From assembly GCA_963932465.1 (NCBI GenBank), contig OZ010787.1, positions 32,864,087 to 32,928,086 on the forward strand: 64,000 nucleotides of DNA, read 5' to 3'. The stretch is from Maratus speciosus. Taxonomy: Eukaryota > Arthropoda > Arachnida > Araneae > Salticidae. Both the position numbers and the translations under genes were made by a program. Below the pieces are notes generated by a model. That model ran no database searches and was not told the DNA's origin. It worked only from the letters and a program-made list of their open reading frames with translations. Below, in pieces: positions 1 through 12,154 of the stretch. Each line of letters opens with the position of its first letter. Within the stretch, counting starts at the first letter, position 1.

Positions 1-349
1 TTTGATGATATAGACTAAAATTTTGATTACTTGATCCCCTCCAAAATCTACATTTTCATTCAATTGAGTATTATTAATTCAATACCTGTTAAACAAAAAC
101 TCATTACCTTCATAAATCTAGATATTTGATTATATATAAAGATGGGTTTATGGGGATGATGAATTAATGCAGTTTCAGTGCATTTTGTCTTATATAAGCA
201 CATATTTAAAAAAATACCTGTGACAGAAAATTACTATAATTTCTGCGTTGAACTTATATAATTGATTTAATACCAAATAATTCTGCAGAAACAGTACCCA
301 AGGTCGAGTGAAAATAGGCTAAATCAGGAAAGAAAAAAAAAACACCCCC

Positions 350-582
350 AACCAGGATGTTTTGAAATTGCCTTTTTAATGTGAGATGAAATTCTGAAGG
401 GGAGGTGGGGGAGAAGGAATATTGAATGACTATCTTTTGTTACTTCAAAATAACAAACAAAATCACTAGAAATTTTTTTAACTATGTATGATAGTTAGGG
501 GCTGTAGATTTAAATAGTTACATTTATCAATTAACAAATAGAAAAATAAACCAAAAAAAATTAAAAACTTGGAATATTTAAC

Positions 583-616
<34 letters not shown>

Positions 617-1270
617 TGTGGCGGGGGGGGGGTGAAAGGAAAATAAAGCTTTTTTTCGGGGGGGGGGGGGGAATTTGAATAATGGGTTCTTTACTTATAG
701 TTACTTCAAAGTAATAAATAGGATAGAAATTTTTTTTTTAAATGTAAAGAATTAATAAAAAAAAAAAATGAAAGCGTGTGCACAAAAGATTAATCCTGTT
801 TTTTTTTTTCTTAATCTTTCATTCTATTTTTTTCCTTTTCTTTTTTTTATGGTAAATTATTTATTTGTTATTTAAAAATAAACAGATAGAGCAAAACACA
901 ATTTTAACTAATCTTTTCTGCAAGGCAACAATGAATTTTAAATGGTCAAAAAACAGTGTTCTGGAGGAGAGGGTGGGGGGGGGGAGGGGAGGTGTAGAGT
1001 AAATTCGAAATGGGAGGTTGCCTCAGACGATTGATCATTATTTTATTGCCCTTTCAAGTTAATAAATAGTGCAATATGTGTGCAGAATGACGAAAAATGG
1101 AATGTGTGTGTGTGTGTGTAGGGGGGGGGGGGAGATGGATTTCATCCGAGAGAATTTAGATGATTTACTCAAATATGACGAATGACTATTTTAAAATAAC
1201 AAAACAATTAGGACGAAATAATATTTAAAAATGTGGCAAAAATTTTTAAATAAAAAACTGAAGAATTTTA
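350..1270 (+). repeat. Degenerate poly-G / GTTACTTCAAAATAACAA modules
   Basis: This stretch holds several diverged modules, each with a G-run (or TG-run plus G-run) followed by a motif like TTACTTCAAAATAACAAA. Modules lie near 390-460, 640-720, 970-1075 and 1105-1200. The same module occurs at 23670-23890 and, inverted, at 31960-32050, so this is a fragment of the same unclassified repeat family. It contains (TG)n runs at 603-620 and 1104-1120. No gene is visible. The twin is at 8338-9255. Confidence 0.55.
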
Positions 1271-1279
1271 AAGATTTTT

Positions 1280-2216
1280 AATTTTGTGCACTGGGGGCAG
1301 ACCAATGTTTTTTTTCATAAAAACTCAAATAATGATAAAGATTTAACAGCATTAAAATGTAATAGTAATTGATTTAATAGCATGCATCAACTTGCAATTA
1401 TTTAAACTGATTGATTTAATTGCAGGATACAGCTAAATAATTTATGATTTATCGTTCAATCTAATTATAATCGAATTGATTTTAGTTTTAACTTCCTATT
1501 AACGTCTAATCGCAATTAAATTAAGAACAATTAATTTTTAATGAATTATTTCAGTGAAAATATGTTTTATTAATGCAATCAACAAGTCACACAATTATGC
1601 CGCTTAATTAAAAAAACTAAATTAATTCAGTAGTAATGCTAATAAAACTAAGTTCAATTGGTTCATAAAAACATGATCAATAGAATTATATTTAATACAA
1701 AAAAAATCTTTACCTCTATTTTTATTTTTCCTAAAAAATAAAATACGTTCTCAATTTCTTTGAACATAACGAATTAATGAAATAAATGAATATTATTGAA
1801 CTGAAAATCATAACTTATGTTTGAATTATATATATTGTGCAATTAAAAGCATTTTAATGCGAAAAAGCTCTTCGTTTTAAAAACAGAAAGCTCTCATCAA
1901 AGGAATGGGGTTGCTGTTCGTTACGCGTAAGACGTCATGAACGAGAAAGGGTGTGTAGCATTGAATTCATCCCCGCGCCAACCGTTACTCTGGCGATAAA
2001 GTGCTCAAAACGTGAGCCTTCTTGAAAAAGCCTCCGGGTCACTGGTGCACACAAAACCCTCCACCACAGCAAGATAAAGACACGACGGAGGAGCAATCAG
2101 TTAACTCATTCAAAATAAATATGAATGAAATAAGTTATGTTTAATAAGGTTATCGCAGACAGAGTAAGTTGAATTATTTTTGAACAATTTAAATTTAATT
2201 TTCAGTTTTAATCTTA
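1280..2216. other. AT-rich stretch, nothing recognised
   Basis: Positions 1280-1850 are strongly AT-rich with many TTAATT and GATTTAAT words and no long open frame. Positions 1870-2100 are locally richer in GC (with TTACGCGTAAGACGTCATG and CCTCCGGGTCACTGG) but contain no recognised domain or RNA gene. The twin lies about 7986 bp downstream. Confidence 0.5.
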
Positions 2217-2267
2217 TATTCAGGGAATGGAGTTAGGAATAATGAGGAAAAGACATATAGTGTAGAG

Positions 2268-2808
2268 CATGGAACTATTAATAAAGAGGAACTGACATAT
2301 CCTTAAAATAGTGAAGCTTCAACTGTAACCGCTATCGCAGGAGTTGCGTGGAAACTTCCACCAGTAGATTTATATAGAAATTTTTAACTTATTTAAAGGC
2401 CTGATTATTACAAAATTTCAGTCATAAATAATGGTAGAAACAGATTTTCATTTTTACTGGTAGGAGTTTACTTTGGCGATAGTTAGGCCCTGCGTTTCCG
2501 CCATATTGTGACAACCGGGGAAACAAACTGTCAGTTTTACAAGGCATACTCACACCAGTAAAAACAAATAGAAATTTTTACGCCATTTTTGAGAAAAAAA
2601 ATTCGTGAATAAGACGCTTAATTAAGATGAATTTTTTTAATAAATTTTACTGGTGGGACGTTTGCCCTGGCGATAATTAGAAACTGAAGATCCGGTTAAA
2701 AAAAAAAAAAAAAAACAACCGCCATCTTGTGACAACCTCTTCAGTTACTTCACTCGCAACTGGTAGATAGTACACTATATGTCTCCTCCTCTTTATTCAT
2801 AACTCCAT
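2268..2808 (+). mobile_element. 541-bp MITE, 9-bp-TSD family, copy 1
   Basis: Starts CATGGAACTATTAATAAAG and ends CTTTATTCATAACTCCAT. Its flanks AGTGTAGAG (2259-2267) and TGTGTAGAG (2809-2817) match at 8 of 9 positions. It is inserted in the terminal repeat of the 4.8-kb element, whose own end is homologous, so it is a family member inserted into a relative. Internal motifs include GTTGTCACAAGATGGC-like blocks on both strands and paired CACCAGTA / TACTGGTG words. Sister copies are at 10252, 24698, 46760, 62954 and 63945. Confidence 0.85.
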
Positions 2809-2817
2809 TGTGTAGAG

Positions 2818-2966
2818 AAAAGCTGTCCAACCTGGCGCCCGAAGGATACCAGAAAACTCTTACAGAAATTAAGAACTTATTCAATAGGATATGTTCGGAG
2901 ATTAAATAAGGAAAGTATTTCTATAAGAAGTTTCTGGTGTTTAGCGGGAGCGAGGTTAGACATCCC
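2818..2966. mobile_element. Degenerate hAT-like MITE
   Basis: The ends, AGCTGTCCAACCTGGCGCCCG on the left and, on the opposite strand from the right, CAGGGATGTCTAACCTCGC, are diverged inverted repeats. TGTAGAG occurs on both sides (2811-2817 and 2967-2973). A twin is at about 10799-10947. Class is inferred from the CAGGG-type right end. Confidence 0.5.
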
Positions 2967-3620
2967 TGATGTAGAGTCTACCAGCTGAGAGTGAAGTAAT
3001 TGAGGAGGTTGTCACAAGATGGCGGCTGTTTTTAACACTGGATCAACAGTGTCAGATTAATGCCGAAGCAAACTTCGTCCAGTAAATTTTAAATAGAAAA
3101 CTTCGTCGTTATTTTAGCGGATAATTTATGCATAATTTCTCTCACAAATATGATAAAAATTTCTATTCGTTTTTACTGGCGGTACTTTGCACGAGTAATA
3201 TAATTTATTTCACTGATACTGACAGGAGGTTGTTTAAGTTGTATCAATATGGAGAGAACGCAAGCCCTGACTACCGTCGAATTAAACTGTCACCACTGAA
3301 AATAAATATTTTTTATGACCATAATTATGACTGAAATTGTTCAATAATAATGTGTTTAAATGAGGAGAAAATTTATCATCAAATTTACTGGTGGAAGTTT
3401 CTATACTTACCAAGACTTCTGTATTCTGAGTACCATAATTTCCAGATAGAAATAAATATTACATTTAGTTAATGCCCGAAATATACGAATAAATATGAAA
3501 TAGATTATTATTTTGTATATGATGGCATTTCAAATTTCAGAAATCAGGGGACGCTTCCCAGGTAGCAACTGACGTTTAATAGTGTTTAAAATAAGTCCGA
3601 ACTGTTAAAAACTCGTTGCG

Positions 3621-3770
3621 CATAGCTGTCAACTTTTAAGCTTTTTTCTTACCACTAAAATGTTATCGTAAAATTCTCCACGTTTAATCGCCGAACTTTG
3701 TGATTCAATAAGTCAAAAAATTCTCTTAACTTTTAGCGGTAAGAAAAAAGCGTAAATGTTGAGAGCTATG
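3621..3770. mobile_element. CATAGCTG-ended MITE, copy 1
   Basis: The ends CATAGCTGTCAAC and GTTGAGAGCTATG are inverted repeats, with inner CTTTTTTCTTACC / GGTAAGAAAAAAG also inverted. A related element lies at 61782-61933 and a lone end lies near 60834. The twin is at 11602-11751. Confidence 0.65.
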
Positions 3771-4173
3771 GTGACGTTGTTTTATGTTCGTTGAAAAATA
3801 AACTTTACTTCGCAATATTTTTGACTAAACAATTCCGATATTTAATCAGTCATACAAAGGCTTTTTGCCTAACTAATTTTCAGCGACTAAAACCCCTCTT
3901 TCTCGAAACTAAAATTCGACAAATAATAAATTCTGTTTTAGCCATTAGCCGCCATCTTGATTTAACAAACGTATGAAGTTCGCGTTTCTGCTCAATCTTG
4001 TATTTCGTGCACCGTTCACACTGTGGTATCTATCTGGAACCTCTCTAAGAAGGATTCTTAGCTTGTGTTTAAGATAGGATTACATAAAAATAAACTTTAG
4101 ATTATTATGGATGAAATAACATGAAAATGAATAAATTATTATAAAATATGTATTAATCTCCGAATAGTTTTAA

Positions 4174-4376
4174 CCTCCTGAGGGGTAGTGGGATATATTT
4201 TATCCCACCTAATTTTAATCAAGATTCACACCAGAAACTTTTAACTATTTTTTTTCTATTTTATATTCGGTGAGAAAAATCGTAAAATTGCTTTGCCTCA
4301 TTTTCAAATAAAATTTTCCGATAATTCTGGTGCGATTTCAACATTACAGAAACACAATCGGTGGCCTCTGAAAGTG
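4174..4376. mobile_element. TTAA MITE (CTCCTGAGGGG type), copy 1
   Basis: Flanked by TTAA at 4170-4173 and 4377-4380. It is related to the CCCCTTGAGGGGC family (24248, 28852, 62430) and contains CACACCAGAAACTTTT and, inverted, AATTCTGGTGCG. It is more diverged than the others. The twin is at 12155-12357. Confidence 0.7.
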
Positions 4377-4439
4377 TTAAAGACTCCATTTTTATCGCAA
4401 CTCAACGATAAAATATTAAAACAAAAACATCTGTCTTAA

Positions 4440-4659
4440 CGACATATCTGTTTTGCCCGAGCTGGGTTCGGGCAGGAAGACTTTGCTTTATTTGTTACGA
4501 AATGTATTTTGACATCACTAATTTGTAACTATAAATTTATGTTTGTTAATTGCCAGATATTTCTCGATTGTGTGAGACAAATATTTTAGTATGAAAAAAG
4601 TTGTGTTACGACCCTATTCTTAATTTTTTGGTGTCGAAAAAAATGAAACAGTTAAGGGG
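4440..4659. mobile_element. TTAA MITE (CCCTTTAACAGTG family), old copy
   Basis: Aligns over its length with 23010-23228 and 55070-55288, including the GGTTCGGGCA block and the ACAGTTAAGGGG right end. The left TTAA is kept at 4436-4439; the right one has decayed to TTGG. The twin is at 12421-12640. Confidence 0.7.
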
Positions 4660-5017
4660 TTGGTGCATATTCACTGACAGCGCAGGTAATATTGCTGAGT
4701 CACCGCGCCCTGACTACTAGGCCTGCCCACTGACAGAAAAATGGAGTATGTTGTAGGTGGATTCTTTTAAGCGTTTGTATGGACCCCAGAATTCAGACAC
4801 CAGTATTTTCTAAAAGGTTTGTTTAACATATTTAATCTTAGAAAAATAAAACTGAGAAAACATTTAATAATTACTGGTGTTCAAACCAAGGGACCGTGCA
4901 TACGCTGAAAAAACTCGCCTGCAACAGCAGACATTTTTGGGAACAGCACGCATGCCCAGTATTAAGAAAGCGAAGTCTGAGTCCAGAAAAGCTCATATCA
5001 TATAGACCGGGAGCCGG

Positions 5018-5268
5018 CTGGTTGGTTGGTTGGTTGGTTGAATTTATGGCGGCCAATTATCAGCACGATGGATATAGACACTACGGGGGAAGAGCCCTCC
5101 TTGGGGGCCTTTCTAAGGGAACCTAACCCGAATTTTCGCTTGGAAAACCAAGGTTCGAAGTAAACCACGAAAACTCGGAACGATTAGGCCGACGGGCGTG
5201 ATTGGGATCGAAACCAGCACCTCCTGTATACCAGCTTCGAGAGCAGAACCTTTCGGCCACTTGTGGGG
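5018..5268 (-). mobile_element. tRNA-derived SINE, diverged copy
   Basis: Read on the minus strand, it starts in a tRNA-like head (GTGGCCGAAAGGTTCTG, an A-box relative), runs through a conserved middle block and ends in an (AACC)n tail at 5018-5040. It matches 27091-27338 along its length, best in the middle block around 5160-5200. Its B box is damaged (GGGATCGAAACC instead of GGGTTCGAACCC). Candidate target duplication: CGGGAGCCGG on the left and AGGGAGACGG on the right. The twin is at 12999-13249. Confidence 0.75.
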
Positions 5269-5269
5269 C

Positions 5270-6960
5270 CCAGGGAGACGGCAACACAGACACATGGTTT
5301 GTACGGATACCGTTATTTCTGCAGAATTGTAACTACCAGTATCTTTTTTATAGAAAAAGAAATCTAGGTTAAACGCGCAAAATTTCGCCTTCTTTTAAGA
5401 AGAGATTTTCTGTAAGATAACACTGGTGCCGAAAATTTTTGTGGTCTGCAAACTTCAAGGACGCGTACGAACCATGAGACAACCACCTCATCGAATTGGA
5501 GACTGAAATTCCAGAATTAGCTAAAACTCGATTCCCATATAAAAACGCAGTCGGTGTGCAAAGTCATATATCGGTGGAAAACACCTAAAAATCCGATTTT
5601 ACCGGTTGACTCGTAGGTTTACCATTGTGTTTTCCTGCTCCCAGTCCGCCATGTTTTCATACCTTTGGGTTTTTACATACCTTTGGGTGTTTTTATTCAT
5701 AGTGATGAATTGTGTCCCAGGCGAATTATTATGTCGCAGGCAGTTTTCAGAAACTTCAACCAGCAAATCCCCAGATTGCAATTTTTTGTGCGAATGTCAG
5801 TCATTAAAGACAGTATCCATATTAAAAAATAAAATGAATTCAGACCCCGTCCACACCACTCACTACCGAGCACAATAAGGGGATGCACATTCGTGCACCA
5901 GTGCTAACCAGGGCCCATACGGTCACAAGACAATCCTATGTGAGTCTTCACCCTTAACGATATGACTAGTAATTTCCTGCTTACTTGTTCAGCCAGTAAC
6001 ATAAGTCAGCTGACCAGTCGATTGATGCATACGGAAGCAATATTCACCTCCCGTCTATCTGAAGAAGAGGCCAAAGCAGTGTGTTGTTTTCTCTCAACTT
6101 CCAGTATCCCCCTTTCCAGGGACACGGGTCGCCACGCACGGCAAACACGTGGGTGGTTTACAGTTCTCCATCAGTCAATATAAACAGGATAATATCGGCT
6201 TATGCTGAATTGCCCTCACCTCCAAAGAGGAAACAGCAGTGAGAGTGAAACAAGGAGCAAATAAAGACAAGAGAAATAAGAGGAAAAGGAAAAGAGAAAG
6301 ATTCCTCGTGTGCCCGGGGTTGCGAAGCCCGTGAACGCCTAAAGAAGGAACCCCCTGGGAGGAAAAGAAAGCTAAGAAAGACGATAAATTTTAAACTAGG
6401 GAAATTTAAAAAAATTCATTGCATTTTGGAGTCTGATTTTTATAGACTTATTAGCGACGATATGTATTGTATATGTCTATTTTGTGGTATTTTCATGTAA
6501 AGAATTAAAATTATATTTAAAGCAGAAATTGTGAACAATTCAATTTTTTAAAATATATGTAGGAATTTCTATGTATTGGTGTAGTAGAGTTTTTCTTTGG
6601 CTGGGTATTTAATTAGGTTTTTTTATTATAAAAAAAGTAAAATTTCATGCCTTTAAAAATGTTTAATAAACAAAATTGCATAATAATAGAGAGATATGTA
6701 ACCAAATGATAATGAAATAGGATCAATGTGTCAAGTTTAGATCCAAAGGGTTGAGAGTAACACAAAAAATGCCTTTACCAATTTTTTTAGAAACATGGGC
6801 AATTCTGGGGCTCAAACGAACCATGTTAAAAAACCTAATGGTAATACTAAGTTTCGTAGTTATGTAATCCTAGAATCTAGAGGATGAGGGTGAATTTTAC
6901 CAAGTACATTACGAAGAGTACAATTAACCATTTTCACTCGAGAAGTGTTCAGAAAACTGT
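5270..6960. other. Interior of the 4.8-kb element, nothing recognised
   Basis: Contains short open frames (for example 5606-5878 and 5962-6183 on the plus strand) that are kept in both duplication copies, but they show no domain, no membrane pattern and no similarity I recognise. Conservation between the twins is explained by the recent duplication. A purine-rich basic stretch at 6210-6400 is followed by AT-rich DNA. It might be transposase exon debris, but I cannot support that. Confidence 0.4.
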
Positions 6961-7400
6961 TGGTCCGAAGTAAAAAATCAGCCGCCATCGTTTGACAACA
7001 TTCTCAGTTACTTCACTCGCAGCTGGTACACTCTACACTATGTGTCTCCTCTTCATTATTCATTATTCCATTTTATACAGGGTTCGTACAGGTCCTTGAA
7101 TTTCCAGACTAAGATATTCCAGTATTTTCCAGTACCATTATTTTCTTATAGGAAATCTCTCCTTAAATAAGGCGAAATTTCGCGCGTTTAAACAAGATTT
7201 ATTTTTCTATTAAAAAATACTGATATGTTGCCTTGAAAATAACGATACCCGTACGAACTCTGGTATAGAAAGTACCGTAATAAATATTTTCTTGGTAGAA
7301 TCAATGCTATGTTGCTCATTCATTTGTTACTTATACTTAGCAATTGTCAAATTTAAGAACGTGTTTAACACTTTCAAGGACAGTGGTTAGACGGTCTACC

Positions 7401-7860
7401 AAAACAATCAAATCAATTTTCATCGCATTAGTCTCTCTCATTACATCAATCCATTTTGATCTAATACCCTGTATATTCCATGTAGCCATATTCATAGTCC
7501 TTTTCCGCAGCCTTAGTCGTTGATTTTTAGAAGCATCCGGTTTATTATTCTTGTAGATTCTTTTTGCAAGGAGAGGTTTTTTACATGAAATAGGGAGCAG
7601 GCCTAATGTCATAACCCCCAACCTGGAGGACCAGTGTGTCAGATTTCGTCTGGCACCTACCCTTCGACCAATCCGTCTTGGGAGGCCCTACCAGTAGCTA
7701 CGCTACCGCCGGCATAGCTCTCCGGGTAGCTTTTTCAGGAAGGCTCACGTTTTCAGCACCAGCCTTGGCGAGTTGGCGAAAGCGAGAACGTTCAGCCACC
7801 TCTAACGCCAATCGTCGTCTTGTGTTTTGTTTTGAACCGAAATGGCGGAAGACGAACTAG
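7401..7860 (-). pseudogene. RTE-clade non-LTR retrotransposon, 5' fragment
   Basis: Reading the minus strand from about 7860, a GC-richer leader contains a block typical of arthropod RTE 5' regions: an ACTGGTCCTCCAGGTTGGGG-like stretch at about 7607-7640, with a conserved leader at 7640-7740. It leads into an open frame holding MATWNIQGIRSKW (around 7480), the start of an apurinic-like endonuclease domain (first strand plus the Asn-containing TWN motif), then KIDLIVL. The frame is cut exactly at 7400/7401, where the large duplication unit begins. The catalytic remainder of the endonuclease and the reverse transcriptase are absent. Non-LTR elements normally lose their 5' end, so a 3'-truncated copy implies a later rearrangement, here the duplication junction. 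Confidence 0.75.
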
Positions 7861-7988
7861 CATATTTTACAATAACAGTCCTACCTAAATTAAAGAAATA
7901 TTTTCAATTGTGTGTTCTAGAAAGAAATCTTCGAAAGAAATTGTATTACGAACTCTTATACTCTGTTTTATCAAAGGCCTTTATTACT
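7861..7988. other. Short unique spacer before duplication copy 2
   Basis: 128 bp of AT-rich sequence between the RTE 5' end and the first base that matches window base 1. No feature is seen. Confidence 0.5.
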
Positions 7989-8571
7989 TTTGATGATATA
8001 GACTAAAATTTTGATTACTTGAACCCCTCCAAAATCTACATTTTCATTCAATTGAGTATTATTAATTCAATACCTGTTAAACAAAAACTCATTACCTTCA
8101 TAAATCTAGATATTTGATTATATATAAAGATGGGTTTATGGGGATGATGAATTAATGCAGTTTCAGTGCATTTTGTCTTATATAAGCACAGATTTAAAAA
8201 AATACCTGTGACAGAAAATTACTATAATTTCTGCGTTGAACTTATATAATTGATTTAATACCAAATAATTCTGCAGAAACAGTACCCAAGGTCGAGTGAA
8301 AATAGGCTAAATCAGGAAAGAAAAAAAAAACACCCCCAACCAGGATGTTTTGAAATTGCCTTTTTAATGTGAGATGAAATTCTTAAGGGGAGGTGGGGGA
8401 GAAGGAATATTGAATGACTATCTTTTGTTACTTCAAAATAACAAACAAAATCACTAGAAATTTTTTTAACTATGTATGATAGTTAGGGGCTGTAGATTTA
8501 AATAGTTACATTTATCAATTAACAAATAGAAAAATAAACCAAAAAAAATTAAAAACTTGGAATATTTAACT

Positions 8572-8606
<35 letters not shown>

Positions 8607-10251
8607 TGGGGGGGGGGGGGGGTGAAAGAAAAATAAAGCTTTTTTTCGGGGGGGGGGGAATTTGAATAATGGGTTCTTTACTTATATTTACTTCAAAGTA
8701 ATAAATAGGATAGAAATTTTTTTTTTAATGTAAAGAATTAATAAAAAAAAAAAAATGAAAGCGTGTGCACAAAAGGTTAATCCTGTTTTTTTTTTCTTAA
8801 TCTTTCATTCTATTTTTTTCCTTTTCTTTTTTTTATGGTAAATTATTTATTTGTTATTTAAAAATAAACAGATAGAGCAAAACACAATTTTAACTAATCT
8901 TTTCTGCAAGGCAACAATGAATTTTAAATGGTCAAAAAACAGTGTTCTGGAGGAGAGGGTGGGGGGGGGGAGGGGAGGTGTAGAGTAAATTCGAAATGGG
9001 AGGTTGCCTCAGACGATTGATCATTATTTTATTGCCCTTTCAAGTTAATAAATAGTGCAATATGTGTGCAGAATGACGAAAAATGGAATGTGTGTGTGTG
9101 TGTGTAGGGGGGGGGGGAGATGGATTTCATCCGAGAGAATTTAGATGATTTACTCAAATATGACGAATGACTATTTTAAAATAACAAAACAACTAAGACG
9201 AAATAATATTTAAAAATGTGGCAAAATTTTTAAATAAAAAACTGAAGAATTTTAAAGATTTTTAATTTTGTGCACTGGGGGCAGACCAATGTTTTTTTTC
9301 ATAAAAACTCAAATAATGATAAAGATTTAACAGCATTAAAATGTAACAGTAATTGATTTAATAGCATGCATCAACTTGCAATTATTTAAACTGATTGATT
9401 TAATTGCAGGATACAGCTAAATAATTTATGATTTATCGTTCAATCTAATTATAATCGAATTGATTTTAGTTTTAACTTCCTATTAACGTCTAATCGCAAT
9501 TAAATTAAGAACAATTAATTTTTAATGAATTATTTCAGTGAAAATATGTTTTATTAATGCAATCAACAAGTCACACAATTATGCCGCTTAATTAAAAAAA
9601 CTAAATTAATTCAGTAGTAATGCTAATAAAACTAAGTTCAATTGGTTCATAAAAACATGATCAATAGAATTATATTTAATACAAAAAAAATCTTTACCTC
9701 TATTTTTATTTTTCCTAAAAAATAAAATACGTTCTCAATTTCTTTGAACATAACGAATTAATGAAATAAATGAATATTATTGAACTGAAAATCATAACTT
9801 ATGTTTGAATTATATATATTGTGCAATTAAAAGCATTTTAATGCGAAAAAGCTCTTCGTTTTAAAAACAGAAAGCTCTCATCAAAGGAATGGGGTTGCTG
9901 TTCGTTACGCGTAAGACGTCATGAACGAGAAAGGGTGTGTAGCATTGAATTCATCCCCGCGCCAACCGTTACTCAGGCGATAAAGTGCTCAAAACGTGAG
10001 CCTTCTTGAAAAAGCCTCCGGGTCACTGGTGCACACAAGACCCTCCACCACAGCAAGATAAAGACACGACGGAGGAGCAATCAGTTAACTCATTCAAAAT
10101 AAATATGAATGAAATAAGTTATGTTTAATAAGGTTATCGCAGACAGAGTAAGTTGAATTATTTTTGAACAATTTAAATTTAATTTTCAGTTTTAATCTTA
10201 TATTCAGGGAATGGAGTTAGGAATAATGAGGAGTAGACATATAGTGTAGAG

Positions 10252-10789
10252 CATGGAACTATTAATAAAGAGGAACTGACATATCCTTAAAATAGTGAAG
10301 CTTCAACTGTAACCGCTATCGCAGGAGTTGCGTGGAAACTTCCACCAGTAGATTTATATAGAAATTTTTAACTTATTTAAAGGCCTGATTATTACAAAAT
10401 TTCAGTCATAAATAATGGTAGAAACAGATTTTCATTTTTACTGGTAGGAGTTTACTTTGGCGATAGTTAGGCCCTGCGTTTCCGCCATATTGTGACAACC
10501 GGGGAAACAAACTGACAGTTTTACAAGGCATACTCACACCAGTAAAAACAAATAGAAATTTTTACGCCATTTTTGAGAAAAAAAATTCGTGAATAAGACG
10601 CTTAATTAAGATGAATTTTTTTAATAAATTTTACTGGTGGGACGTTTGCCCTGGCGATAATTATAAACTGAAGATCCGGTTAAAAAAAAAAAAAAACAAC
10701 CGCCATCTTGTGACAACCTCTTCAGTTACTTCACTCGCAACTGGTAGATAGTACACTATATGTCTCCTCCTCTTTATTCATAACTCCAT
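10252..10789 (+). mobile_element. MITE, 9-bp-TSD family (twin copy)
   Basis: Duplication twin of 2268-2808, with the same ends and the same target duplication context. Confidence 0.85.
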
Positions 10790-11601
10790 TGTGTAGAGAA
10801 AAGCTGTCCAACCTGGCGCCCGAAGGATACCAGAAAACTCTTACAGAAATTAAGAACTTATTCAATAGGATATGTTCGGAGATTAAATAAGGAAAGTATT
10901 TCTATAAGAAGTTTCTGGTGTTTAGCGGGAGCGAGGTTAGACATCCCTGATGTAGAGTCTACCAGCTGAGAGTGAAGTAATTGAGGAGGTTGTCACAAGA
11001 TGGCGGCTGTTTTTAACACCGGATCAACAGTGTCAGATTAATGCCGAAGCAAACTTCGTCCAGTAAATTTTAAATAGAAAACTTCGTCGTTATTTTAGCG
11101 GATAATTTATGCATAATTTCTCTCACAAATATGATAAAAATTTCTATTCGTTTTTACTGGCGGTACTTTGCACGAGTAATATAATTTATTTCACTGATAC
11201 TGACAGGAGGTTGTTTAAGTTGTATCAATATGGAGAGAACGCAAGCCCTGACTACCGCCGAATTAAACTGTCACCACTGAAAATAAATATTTTTTATGAC
11301 CATAATTATGACTGAAATTGTTCAATAATAATGTGTTTAAATGAGGAGAAAATTTATCATCAAATTTACTGGTGGAAGTTTCTATACTTACCAAGACTTC
11401 TGTATTCTGAGTACCATAATTTCCAGATAGAAATAAATATTACATTTAGTTAATGCCCGAAATATACGAATAAATATGAAATAGATTATTATTTTGTATA
11501 TGATGGCATTTCAAATTTCAGAAATCAGGGGACGCTTCCCAGGTAGCAACTGACGTTTAATAGTGTTTAAAATAAGTCCGAACTGTTAAAAACTCGTTGC
11601 G

Positions 11602-11751
11602 CATAGCTGTCAACTTTTAAGCTTTTTTCTTACCACTAAAATGTTATCGTAAAATTCTCCACGTTTAATCGCCGAACTCTGTGATTCAATAAGTCAAAAA
11701 ATTCTCTTAACTTTTAGCGGTAAGAAAAAAGCGTAAATGTTGAGAGCTATG
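11602..11751. mobile_element. CATAGCTG-ended MITE (twin copy)
   Basis: Duplication twin of 3621-3770. Confidence 0.65.
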
Positions 11752-12154
11752 GTGACGTTGTTTTATGTTCGTTGAAAAATAAACTTTACTTCGCAATATT
11801 TTTGACTAAACAATTCCGATATTTAATCAGTCATACAAAGGCTTTTTGCCTAACTAATTTTCAGCGACTAAAACCCCTCTTTCTCGAAACTAAAATTCGA
11901 CAAATAATAAATTCTGTTTTAGCCATTAGCCGCCATCTTGATTTAACAAACGTATGAAGTTCGCGTTTCTGCTCAATCTTGTATTTCGTGCGCCGTTCAC
12001 ACTGTGGTATCTATCTGGAACCTCTCTAAGAAGGATTCTTAGCTTGTGTTTAAGATAGGATTACATAAAAATAAACTTTAGATTATTATGGATGAAATAA
12101 CATGAAAATGAATAAATTATTATAAAATATGTATTAATCTCCGAATAGTTTTAA

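Larger units (their letters stand above)
2226..7073. mobile_element. 4.8-kb inverted-repeat element with 9-bp target duplication (Mutator-like size class), copy 1
   Basis: The left end AATGGAGTTAGGAATAATGA and the right end, which reads AATGGAATAATGAATAATGA on the other strand, form diverged terminal inverted repeats continuing into GACAYATAGTGTAGAG. The flanks are TATTCAGGG (2217-2225) and TATACAGGG (7074-7082), a 9-bp duplication with one mismatch. The ends are homologous to the 541-555 bp MITE family described below. Inside are a nested MITE, an hAT-like MITE, two TTAA MITEs and a SINE. No transposase domain could be read; an open basic stretch near 6249-6500 is unrecognised. A 9-bp duplication is typical of Mutator-like elements, so that class is inferred only. 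Confidence 0.6.
1..7400 (+). repeat. Large tandem duplication, copy 1 (left edge lies outside the window)
   Basis: Base 1 onward matches 7989 onward, and 7400 matches 15381. The two copies differ at scattered single bases (for example in homopolymers near 590-670 and at 33, 210 and 405) and by a few indels, so they look about 99 percent identical by eye. Homology stops abruptly after the shared ACGGTCTACC at 7391-7400. All elements listed between 350 and 7073 have a twin 7981 to 7988 bp downstream. The unit could be a genuine recent tandem duplication or two haplotypes placed head to tail by the assembler; the sequence alone cannot separate these. Confidence 0.93.

Noticed and set aside
3128..3976. 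Small frames conserved in both duplication copies (and at 11109-11957)
   Set aside because: Conservation follows from the recent duplication; no domain, and they cross MITE sequence.
4896..5126. Plus-strand frame with a WLVGWLV stretch
   Set aside because: The stretch is the (TTGG)n tail of the SINE read in frame; the frame spans the SINE border.
5606..6183. Frames of 90 and 73 codons kept in both copies
   Set aside because: Same reason; no recognisable protein and no splice or start context that I can support.
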